Assembly: GCA_022072415.1 (NCBI GenBank)
Contig: JAJVHW010000055.1
Span: 1-42,694 of the forward strand
Reading direction: 5' to 3'
DNA from: Planctomycetota bacterium
GTDB taxonomy: Bacteria > Planctomycetota > JAJSAM01 > JAJVHW01
DNA: 42,694 bases
In this document: piece after piece, positions 1 to 6,724 of the stretch
How positions within the stretch are numbered: the stretch's first letter is position 1
Layout: every line of letters starts with the position of its first letter
Program-made: the position numbers and the translations under genes
Notes under the pieces: generated by a model
Told to the model about the DNA's origin: nothing
Seen by the model: only the letters and a program-made list of their open reading frames with translations
The model's database searches: none

Positions 1-28
1 TGAACTGCCCTGCTGCTGCGTTGGGCTC

Positions 29-60
29 GCGCCGCAACTCTCTCCGTTGAGTTGGCGCCG
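29..60. terminator. Hairpin downstream of the kinase pair
   Basis: A perfect 6-bp stem (35-40 with 49-54) encloses an 8-base loop, and GC-rich flanks (gcgcc at 29-33) can extend it with a bulge. It lies just past the stop codon of the leftmost minus-strand kinase-like gene, so it could end that transcript. I see no T-run, so it could also be a structured end of a gene outside the window. Confidence 0.3.
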
Positions 61-104
61 CTCGCCCGCCTTGCAGCCGGCTCGCTGCATCGCGGCCAAG
101 TGTG

Positions 105-917
105 TCACTTGTTTCGGGACGACGCCTGAGCGGCATCCCGCAGCCGCGCGAGGGTCCCGAACTTCTCCTCGCGGGACCGCGCGGAACTCGCGACGCGGTC
201 GGCCCACCACACGATCCGCGCGATGCCCCGCGGAGCGAGGTAGCAGTCGGCGGCCCGCACGAGGAGCGCCGGGTCGGGATATGCGGCGACCATCGTCGCG
301 AGATCGGCGGGGAAGCGCTCCTCGCCCACGCGCTTCCGGAGCGACCGCAGGTATCCCGCGATCTCCTTCGCGACGAGCGGCAGCACGTCGCCCGTCCCGC
401 GGAACGCCTGCTCGAGGTCGATCGTGACCACGCGGTCGGGCGTGAGGAGGACGTGCCGGATCGAGCCGTGCTCCTGGACCAGCGACGGGTCGTTCGCGCG
501 CAGCGCCGCGGCGTGGCGAGCACCCCACGCCGCGGCGAACCGCGCGAGCGCGGCGCGGCGCGCTTCGGCGGGGACCGCGCGGTCCACGACCAGGTCCCAC
601 AGGCTCGTCGCGCCGTCGATGAACTCGAACACCGCGATCCGGGGTCCGGCGAGGGCGCGGCCTTCCGGCGCGTCGGTCAGGTCGCGGGGCACGTCCGCCC
701 CGGCCGCGCGCCACGCGGCGAGGAGCCGGCGCTCGGTCGCGCAACGCGCCGCGGCGCGGGCCGACGTCTTCGACCCCGCGGCCGAGAGCAGGAGTTCGCG
801 GAGGAACGTGCGCACGGGGCCGGCGCGCTCCACGTAGAGCTTCTGGAGCACCGGACCCGACGGCGTCTCGACGCGCCAGGACCGGTTTCCCGCGAGGCGG
901 TCGGCGCTCCCTCCCAT
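105..917 (-). CDS. WaaP/Kdo-kinase-like lipopolysaccharide kinase family protein (1 of 2)
   Basis: 270 residues, start ATG at 917. The C-terminal half has the layout of a small eukaryotic-like kinase fold used by WaaP/KdkA-type enzymes, which phosphorylate lipid A core sugars at the cytoplasmic face. A HGSIRHVLL segment sits where the catalytic loop belongs, and IDLEQA follows where the metal-binding Asp motif belongs. The usual HxD of the catalytic loop is replaced by HGS, so activity is uncertain. The N-terminal half contains a Lys after a glycine-rich turn (LQKLY) that could bind ATP. It lies 7 bases downstream of a paralogue (925-1848), so the two are probably co-transcribed. Family assignment is from motif layout; the acceptor is unknown and may be a glycolipid other than LPS. 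Confidence 0.75.
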   Translation of the reverse strand: MGGSADRLAGNRSWRVETPSGPVLQKLYVERAGPVRTFLRELLLSAAGSKTSARAAARCATERRLLAAWRAAGADVPRDLTDAPEGRALAGPRIAVFEFIDGATSLWDLVVDRAVPAEARRAALARFAAAWGARHAAALRANDPSLVQEHGSIRHVLLTPDRVVTIDLEQAFRGTGDVLPLVAKEIAGYLRSLRKRVGEERFPADLATMVAAYPDPALLVRAADCYLAPRGIARIVWWADRVASSARSREEKFGTLARLRDAAQASSRNK

Positions 918-924
918 CGCGGCG

Positions 925-1848
925 CTATCTCGAGAGCGACAGCGCGTCGAGGCGCTTCTTCAGATCGCGCGCGACGCCGTACTTGCTGAAGGGCTTCCGG
1001 TTGGCGGGCTTCAGCGTCCGGTCGAGGAACCGGGCGAAGCGCATGAACAGGTTCGGGTCGCGGTACGCGCACTCCCACGCGGCCATGAGCAGCGCCTTGT
1101 CGGGATAGCACGCGACCAGCGCGTCCATCATGGGCTCGTAGAGTTCCGGCCCGAAGAACCGGCCCACGCTCCGCATGTAGGCGAGGATCTCCCGCCCGAC
1201 CAGCGTGCGCAGGTTCCGCCCCGTGTAGATCATCTCGAAGTCGAAGTAGACGAAGCCGCCCTTCCAGAGCATGACGTGCTTCACGTCGCCGTTCTCGTGG
1301 ATGAGGTGGTTGTCGCCGGTCTCGACGGCGATCCGGTGCCGGCGGTGCCACTCGGGGACCCAGCGGCGCCACGTGGCGAGCTTCTCCTCGGCCGGGATCT
1401 TCGGATCGCGGAAGTAGTCGCGGAAGTGCTTCCCCGGCACGAACCCGAAGACCATGTAGCCGTCGTCCGGAAGGTCCTCGAAACGGACCTCGGGGTAGCG
1501 CGGGAAGCAGGTGAACCCGTGCTTCTCCCACGCGTCGATGCACCGCATCTCGGTCGCGCAGCGCGCGGCCGGCATGTGCGACGAGCGGCCGGTCAGCACA
1601 AGGTTCCCGAACGTCTTCTTCCAGTAGAGGAGGGGGCTCCGGCTCCCGTAGTAGACCTTCAGCACGGCGACGCCGCCGCGGAGCGGGATCTTCCACAGGA
1701 AGTTCCCCTCGCCGGCGAGGTGGGTCTTCTCGAGGTCGGCGAGCCGGAGACGGAGCGGCGCGCGGTCGCGGGCGACCGGATCGTCGTGTGGCAACGGGTC
1801 GCGCCACGCATCGCTCGTGTCGCGCTTCTCCGCGGGGTCGCTCTGCAT
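925..1848 (-). CDS. WaaP/Kdo-kinase-like lipopolysaccharide kinase family protein (2 of 2)
   Basis: 307 residues, start ATG at 1848. It has the same architecture as the next gene downstream: a Lys-containing strand (VLKVYYGS), a conserved CATE motif shared by both copies, a catalytic-loop-like HENGDVKHVML and a metal-site-like YFDFEM. Here the loop carries an Asp (NGDVKH) closer to the kinase consensus than the HGS of the neighbour, so this copy is the likelier active enzyme. Expected role: phosphorylation of an envelope glycolipid or LPS core sugar. It is the upstream member of a two-gene unit with a 7-base spacer, and lies 52 bases below the SANT-like gene on the same strand. The exact substrate cannot be read from sequence. 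Confidence 0.78.
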   Translation of the reverse strand: MQSDPAEKRDTSDAWRDPLPHDDPVARDRAPLRLRLADLEKTHLAGEGNFLWKIPLRGGVAVLKVYYGSRSPLLYWKKTFGNLVLTGRSSHMPAARCATEMRCIDAWEKHGFTCFPRYPEVRFEDLPDDGYMVFGFVPGKHFRDYFRDPKIPAEEKLATWRRWVPEWHRRHRIAVETGDNHLIHENGDVKHVMLWKGGFVYFDFEMIYTGRNLRTLVGREILAYMRSVGRFFGPELYEPMMDALVACYPDKALLMAAWECAYRDPNLFMRFARFLDRTLKPANRKPFSKYGVARDLKKRLDALSLSR

Positions 1849-1900
1849 CGGGGCAAGGGTCGGGGATCCGCGCGCCCCCGTCCACTCTGGCGGGACGGTG

Positions 1901-2392
1901 TCACGCGCCGGGCGCGGCGACCGGCTCGTCCGTGCGGACCGGCTCCGCCGCGCGGACCGGCCAGCGCGGCACCGGCCCCTCGCCGAGCAGCGCGCCCCGC
2001 CCCAGCCGGATCAGCCGGGCGCGGATCGAAGTGTGCGAGCGCGCCAGCGCGGCGGCGAGTTCGCCCACGGTGGCGCCGCCGTCGAACGCCTCGGCGAGTC
2101 GGCGGTCCTCGTCGTCCGTCCACGGGAGTCCGCTCCGCGCGGCGCGCGGCCGCGCCGCCCGCCGCGGCATCGACACCTCGGTCGTCTCGTCCTCGGGCCC
2201 GCAGGCATCCACGGCGAGCGGAGCCCCCGCTCCCCGCTCGAGGTCCGCCACGAGCCCGCAGAGGGCGCGCAGCACGTCCGGGCGCTGGCAGATGTGATCG
2301 TCGGGCAGGTCGGCCCCGTCGCGGGGGTCCACGCCGTCGCGGAGCGCGCGGAGCACGGCGAGTCCGTTCAGGCGGTCGGTTCGGGTCTTCAT
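1901..2392 (-). CDS. Small SANT/Myb-like helix-turn-helix protein
   Basis: 163 residues. The start ATG at 2392 has a good ribosome binding site (GGAGGA) about 5 bases upstream. The middle holds a Myb/SANT-like unit beginning LPWTDDEDRRLAEAF and continuing through VGELAAALARSHTSIRARL, a pattern common in bacterial proteins where WTxxED is followed by a helix-turn-helix resembling homeodomain or SANT modules. The N-terminus (about 60 residues) and the Ala/Arg/Pro-rich tail show no domain I recognise. It probably binds DNA or acts as an adaptor; no target can be inferred. Genes on either side (thioesterase, kinases) run the same way with gaps of 50-60 bases, so a loose operon is possible. Confidence 0.65.
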   Translation of the reverse strand: MKTRTDRLNGLAVLRALRDGVDPRDGADLPDDHICQRPDVLRALCGLVADLERGAGAPLAVDACGPEDETTEVSMPRRAARPRAARSGLPWTDDEDRRLAEAFDGGATVGELAAALARSHTSIRARLIRLGRGALLGEGPVPRWPVRAAEPVRTDEPVAAPGA

Positions 2393-2448
2393 GGGTTCCT
2401 CCGGTGGGAAAGGCGGACCGGAGGAAGACGCACGAGACCCCCCGAACG

Positions 2449-2847
2449 TCACCGCGAGATTCCGGCGCGAAGTTCGTCGGGCACCGGCGTCGCCGCGCCG
2501 CCGCGCGTGCAGACCATCACCACCTCGGCCGACGCCGCGAGCTTCCCGTCGCTCCGCGTCACCGTCTGCTCGAACGTGAACGACGTGCGCCCCACGCGCA
2601 CCACCCTCGACGCGACCTCGAGCCGGTCCCCGAGGAAGAGCTCCGCCTTGTAGTCCACGCGCAGCGAGACCACCACGACGTGGACCCCCATCGTCTCGGG
2701 GATCGACATGTACGTCATCCCCCGCGCCCGCAGGAACTCGAGCCGCCCCTGCTCCAGCCACTGGACGACGACCGCGTTGTTGACGTGCCCGTAGGCGTCG
2801 ATCTCGTAGCTCCGGACTTCGACGGGGAAGGTGGCGCTGGCGGTCAT
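2449..2847 (-). CDS. 4HBT/YbgC-type acyl-CoA thioesterase
   Basis: 132 residues from ATG at 2847; a GTG at 2886 would add 13 residues but has no better ribosome site. It is a single hotdog-fold domain. The active-site stretch DAYGHVNNAVVVQWLE (residues 17-32) is the 4-hydroxybenzoyl-CoA thioesterase signature, with the catalytic Asp and the His-Val-Asn-Asn turn. The later VDYKAELFLGDRL and RVGRTSFTFEQ strands also match the family. Such enzymes hydrolyse acyl-CoA thioesters in the cytoplasm; YbgC itself acts near the Tol-Pal complex, but no tol genes are visible here. Length and motif are complete. Substrate chain length is unknown. Confidence 0.88.
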   Translation of the reverse strand: MTASATFPVEVRSYEIDAYGHVNNAVVVQWLEQGRLEFLRARGMTYMSIPETMGVHVVVVSLRVDYKAELFLGDRLEVASRVVRVGRTSFTFEQTVTRSDGKLAASAEVVMVCTRGGAATPVPDELRAGISR

Positions 2848-3181
2848 CGCGACGGCATCGTCGCATCGACGCGTCGTCGAAGGCACGTTCCGCGCGGTCC
2901 CCTGGCGGCTATCCTCAACCCATGGCCGCGTCCCTGCATCTGTACGCCTGCGCGGTCCCGGAGGCGATCAACGACGAACCGAGGCGACCCGGGAGAGCCC
3001 GGCGCGACTTGGGCCTCCTCAAGGTCCCGCCGACCGTGCTCGGCTCCACCCGACGAAGCCCAACGGAAACTCGGCGAGATCGCGCCGGCAACGTGCGGAA
3101 CAAGAGGCCGGGCACCGAGCGTGTTTCCGTGCGGCGATCTGCCGAGCAGGGCCGCGCCTCATCCGAATACGGTCAGCACGG
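2848..3181. other. Gene-free stretch between thioesterase and membrane protein
   Basis: I see no ORF here with convincing protein-like composition. Frames on both strands are short and arginine/proline-rich, typical of read-through of GC-rich noncoding DNA. It may hold the promoter of the thioesterase gene; I could not pick out a confident promoter. Confidence 0.35.
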
Positions 3182-3601
3182 CTACGTCAGATCCGACCGA
3201 TCTGCAAAGAAGCGGCTGAACCAGGGACCATGTGCGAGCACGAGAGTCAGGATTGCGACGACGACGACCTTCGTGTCATTCAGTCCCGCTTCGGGAGTCC
3301 ACACTCGCACGGCGCATGCGGCAGTGAAGTGCGGAGTGATGAAGCGCGCTGTCGCCCCAAGCAATGACGGCTGAGGATGCAAGAACACGAGCGTCCCCGT
3401 GACACCAAGCGCCACCACGGCTGCAATCGCACGCATCGGCGCTTCGAACGCGCCAGAAGCCGCCAAGGCGAGTGACGAGACGAGCAGCAGGAAGATGGTC
3501 TGGGCCACTCGCACTGCTCCCACACCTGTTCCGTCGCGCGCCGGCGCGGCAGGGACCGCGTCTTTGGGCCGGGGCGAGCCGCTCGCTTCGGGTGTGCGCA
3601 C
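3182..3601 (-). CDS. Possible small membrane protein
   Basis: 139 residues if started at ATG 3601. About 30 polar N-terminal residues are followed by three hydrophobic segments: VAQTIFLLLVSSLALA near residue 32, AIAAVVALGVTGTLVFL near 58 and TKVVVVAILTLVLA near 110. The amino-acid use looks more protein-like than the arginine-rich overlapping frames, which is why I keep it. No family is recognised and no clear ribosome binding site was found. It could be a true orphan inner-membrane protein or a decayed gene. Confidence 0.38.
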   Translation of the reverse strand: MRTPEASGSPRPKDAVPAAPARDGTGVGAVRVAQTIFLLLVSSLALAASGAFEAPMRAIAAVVALGVTGTLVFLHPQPSLLGATARFITPHFTAACAVRVWTPEAGLNDTKVVVVAILTLVLAHGPWFSRFFADRSDLT

Positions 3602-3705
3602 GTCGCGAGGCTAGCAGTCCGGCCCGCGCCACCTCAGCACGTCGTAAAGGCTTCACCCGCAGGCGGCACCGAGACCTCTCCCCGCACGCGTGCGAGATGG
3701 GGACG

Positions 3706-3873
3706 CCCATGCCAACGGGGTCTGCTTGCGCCTCTACGCTCCTGCGTGTCTACCCCTTGGCCACAGCGCGTCGGAGTCCCGGGCCAAGCCGGGACAGCCC
3801 GCGCTTCTTCGCTTCCTTGACCCCGCCCGACCGGCCGGTCACTGCCAAGCGGGACAGCCTCCGCCTCTGCACT
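3706..3873. repeat. Cluster of degenerate REP-like units
   Basis: Three related units of about 31 bases follow each other at 3710-3740, 3782-3813 and 3843-3873. All share a tgccRacggg or gccaagcggg-type start, then a tctgc or acagcc core and a pyrimidine-rich tail. The first is nearly identical in its first 15 bases to a unit at 6628-6658 that forms one arm of a large stem-loop. The rest of 3602-3991 holds no gene I would support. This resembles a decayed repetitive extragenic family; no transposase for it is visible. Confidence 0.5.
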
Positions 3874-3991
3874 TCGGCACCCGCGGGCACATCTCCCGGG
3901 ATCGCGGCCACACGCGCTGCCTGGTCCTGCGCCCCGATCGGGAGTGTTCGGGAGCCGCCCCGTCGGCACGTCGGCGCGTACCGTCAGCGCT

Positions 3992-5002
3992 TCAGCGTGT
4001 CACTTGGACCGCGGCGCGGATCGCCTCCGCGATCGAGGCTGCGAGACGCCGCCGCGCGTCGAGCCGCAGGTGCCCGTTCGGCTGCGCGAGCGACGAGTCG
4101 AAGTCCTCGTGCGACAGCCCGCGTCCGAAGTTCCGGAACGTCACGCCGGGCAGCGAGAAGCGCGCCGCGAGGATGTCGAGGTTCGCGCTGATCGCCGCGC
4201 GATCGGCCGGGTCCACGGCATGGGACGGATGGCCGGGGTGCACCGGCGTAATGTAGACCACGACGGGGATCCCGGCCGCCGCGACGCGTTCCACCGCGGC
4301 CGAGAGGAGCGGAAGCCACCGGCTGACCCCGAGGTCCGCGGCATATCGCGCGACGAGGCGGCGCCCGCCGAGCACTTCGGCCGGAAGCGACTCGTCGTGC
4401 TCCATCGACCGGACGTTGCCGCGCACGCGTCCTGCGACGACGACGGGCGTCTGGAGCCACTCGTCGAACGACGTCTGACCGAACTCGACCTTCAGGACGA
4501 AGAGCGCGCGCGTCGGCAGCCACGTGCCCGAGGTGAACGCGCGGCGGAGGTCCTCGGCCTGGACGCGCGGATTCCGCTCCCACGTGGGCCCGAACGACTG
4601 CAGGTTCACCGGCACCACGACGCACGCCGGCCGGATACCGCGCGCCAGGAGCAGATCGAGTTGAGCGGCCACGTAGTGCGGCCCGCGGCCTGCCGACGCA
4701 GCGAGCGCAACCGGCCGCGGCGAAGTCTCCGCAACGAGTCCGCCGAGCGACGCGGCGCCCGGCTCGTCCGCCGGGATCCAGCCGACAACCGAGTCCCCCA
4801 GGTAGAGCACGCGTCCCTCGCCGGCGTAGAGGAGATCCACCTCCGACGGAGGAGCCTCCGGCAGCAGGCGCACGCCCCGGTCGCGGAGCGCCCAGAGTCC
4901 GGCGTCGAGCCCGAACGTGGCGGCGGCCAGGAGCGCGAGGAACGCGGCGACGCGCGCCGACAGTCGGAGGGGGTGTTCGAGGGTCGTAGGTCGATCGTCC
5001 AT
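3992..5002 (-). CDS. AlgJ/AlgX-like SGNH-type acylation protein
   Basis: 336 residues from ATG at 5002. An N-terminal hydrophobic segment (about residues 17-36) should anchor or export it to the periplasm. A GDS motif (LYLGDS, residues 66-71) is the SGNH/GDSL nucleophile block, and PNGHLRLDARRRLA near the C-terminus may carry the Asp/His pair. Such proteins work with MBOAT acyltransferases (AlgI/AlgJ, DltB/DltD) to put acetyl or other acyl groups on an exported polysaccharide. The start codon overlaps the stop of the upstream MBOAT gene by one base (TGATG), which indicates translational coupling and a shared pathway. The polymer is unknown; no polysaccharide synthase lies nearby. Confidence 0.75.
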   Translation of the reverse strand: MDDRPTTLEHPLRLSARVAAFLALLAAATFGLDAGLWALRDRGVRLLPEAPPSEVDLLYAGEGRVLYLGDSVVGWIPADEPGAASLGGLVAETSPRPVALAASAGRGPHYVAAQLDLLLARGIRPACVVVPVNLQSFGPTWERNPRVQAEDLRRAFTSGTWLPTRALFVLKVEFGQTSFDEWLQTPVVVAGRVRGNVRSMEHDESLPAEVLGGRRLVARYAADLGVSRWLPLLSAAVERVAAAGIPVVVYITPVHPGHPSHAVDPADRAAISANLDILAARFSLPGVTFRNFGRGLSHEDFDSSLAQPNGHLRLDARRRLAASIAEAIRAAVQVTR

Positions 5003-6432
5003 CAGAACTGGAAGTAGATGAACGGCACGGACTGCATCCGGCCGAGGACCACGACCGCAAGGGCGGTCGCGAGGTAGATGACCCATCGTACGGCTGTCGG
5101 GCGGCGCGCCAGCGTCCGGAAGGGGTGGGGCTCCGCGCGTTGCGCCCATTCGATCGCGCAGACGACGGCGATGCCCGCGAAGAGCGCCCACACGTGCCGA
5201 GGTTCGTCGAGAAACGCCGCGCGGATCCCCGCGAGATCGGGCGCAGCGAGCGCGCGACCGATCCCATGGAGCGTCGCGACGGCGTCGCCCAGGCCGCGGG
5301 CGCGGAAGAAGATCCAGCCGACGCACACGATCTGGAACATCACGAGCACACGGATCGCCGCCAGGACCGGCCGCGACGAACCCGCGTCAGGCTTCCGCTC
5401 CGGCGCGAGCGCCACGAACGCGCCGTGGAACGCGCCCCACACGGCGAACTGAGCGCCCGCGCCGTGCCAGATGCCGCTCAGCAGGAACGTCAGGAAGACG
5501 TTCACCCGCCGTCGCACCGGGCCCGACCGATTCCCGCCGAGCGGGATGTAGACGTAGTCCCGGAACCACGTCGAGAGCGAGATGTGCCATCGCCGCCAGA
5601 ACTCGACCGGCGAGGAGGCGAAGTAGGGGTTCGCGAAGTTGCGCATCAGCTCGAAGCCGAACAGTCGGGCGCATCCGATCGCGATGTGGGAGTACCCCGC
5701 GAAGTCCCCGTAGATCTGGAACGCGAACAGCCACGTCCCTGCGAGGAGTTGCCAGCCGTCGGTCGTCTCGGGGTGGGCCATCGCCCGGTCCACCGCGCCG
5801 GCGCACTGGTCCGCGATGACGGTCTTCAGGAACAGGCCCCAGAGCATCTGGCGCAGACCGTCCTTCGCGAGCGCCATGTCGAAGGTCCGCGGGGTCGCGA
5901 ACTGGTCGAGCAGGTGGGATGCGCGCTCGATCGGCCCGGCGACGAGTTGCGGGAAGAACGCAACGAACGCCGTGAAGCGAAGGAGCGATCGCGTCGCGCG
6001 CAGCGAGCCGCGGTACACGTCGAGCGTGTAGGAGAGCGACTGGAACGTGTAGAAGCTGATGCCGACCGGAAGGATGATCCCGAGCGTCTCCCAGTGGACC
6101 TCGAACCCGAGCGCATTCAGCATCCGCGCGGCGCTCTCGATTCCGAAGTCGAGGTACTTGAACACGGCCAGCATCCCGAGCTGGGTGACGAGGCTCACCC
6201 CGATCCAGACCCGGCGCATCCGCGTCGTTTTCGCGTCCTCGATCCCGATCCCGGCCGCCCAGTCGACGACGCACGAGAAGAGAAGGAGCGGCAGGAAGCG
6301 CCAGTCCCACGATGAGTAGAACCAGAGGCTCGCGGCCGCCAGGAGCGGGGTGCGCAGCCGCTGCGGGATCGTCCAGAACAGAACGAACACCACAGGCAGG
6401 AACACGAAGAACGGCCACGCATTGAAGACCAT
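5002..6432 (-). CDS. MBOAT family O-acyltransferase (AlgI-like)
   Basis: 476 residues from ATG at 6432, the usual length for AlgI. The N-terminus MVFNAWPFFVFLPVVF is typical of the family. The protein is strongly hydrophobic with many membrane helices. Both family histidines are present: WRRWHISLSTWFRDY (His about 283) and SGIWHGAG (His about 323, the presumed catalytic residue). It should transfer an acyl group across the inner membrane to a partner in the periplasm, here the coupled SGNH protein. ORF extension upstream of 6432 is arginine-rich and runs into a repeat, so it is rejected. Substrate polymer unknown. Confidence 0.93.
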   Translation of the reverse strand: MVFNAWPFFVFLPVVFVLFWTIPQRLRTPLLAAASLWFYSSWDWRFLPLLLFSCVVDWAAGIGIEDAKTTRMRRVWIGVSLVTQLGMLAVFKYLDFGIESAARMLNALGFEVHWETLGIILPVGISFYTFQSLSYTLDVYRGSLRATRSLLRFTAFVAFFPQLVAGPIERASHLLDQFATPRTFDMALAKDGLRQMLWGLFLKTVIADQCAGAVDRAMAHPETTDGWQLLAGTWLFAFQIYGDFAGYSHIAIGCARLFGFELMRNFANPYFASSPVEFWRRWHISLSTWFRDYVYIPLGGNRSGPVRRRVNVFLTFLLSGIWHGAGAQFAVWGAFHGAFVALAPERKPDAGSSRPVLAAIRVLVMFQIVCVGWIFFRARGLGDAVATLHGIGRALAAPDLAGIRAAFLDEPRHVWALFAGIAVVCAIEWAQRAEPHPFRTLARRPTAVRWVIYLATALAVVVLGRMQSVPFIYFQF

Positions 6433-6627
6433 CCGCACCTCGTCGCGGTCCGTATCTGTTCCTGCGGCGTGCAGAGGGTAGGGCGGAAGACGAGATCCGG
6501 TGCGATGATCCGCCGCGAACCTCGAGGGCCGGAGGGAGGCGGGGGGAACGAGGTGCCCCCCCGCACGAGGGGTCCAGGAAGCCGCCGCACACGACCGGCC
6601 GAGCAGCCGTGGCTGCGCGACCGCCGT

Positions 6628-6724
6628 GCCGACGGGGTCTGCCTTCACTTGTTCGCTTTCCCGCGCCGCCGCCGCAACATTCCCGCGGCGGCGGACGCAG
6701 GCGCGAACAGGTGAAGGCACCCCC
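6628..6724. repeat. REP-like compound stem-loop abutting a start codon
   Basis: The outer arms are 6634-6656 and 6703-6724: the right arm, reverse-complemented, matches the left apart from a 2-base insertion and one mismatch. Inside, ccgccgccgc at 6666-6675 pairs perfectly with 6685-6694 around a 9-base loop. The left arm shares its first 15 bases (one mismatch) with units near 3.7 kb. The element ends directly at the ATG of the HerA-like gene, so it may supply or hide that gene's translation start region. Confidence 0.6.

Noticed and set aside
1276-3219. A 647-residue plus-strand frame
   Set aside because: Antisense to the kinase, SANT and thioesterase genes; low-complexity product.
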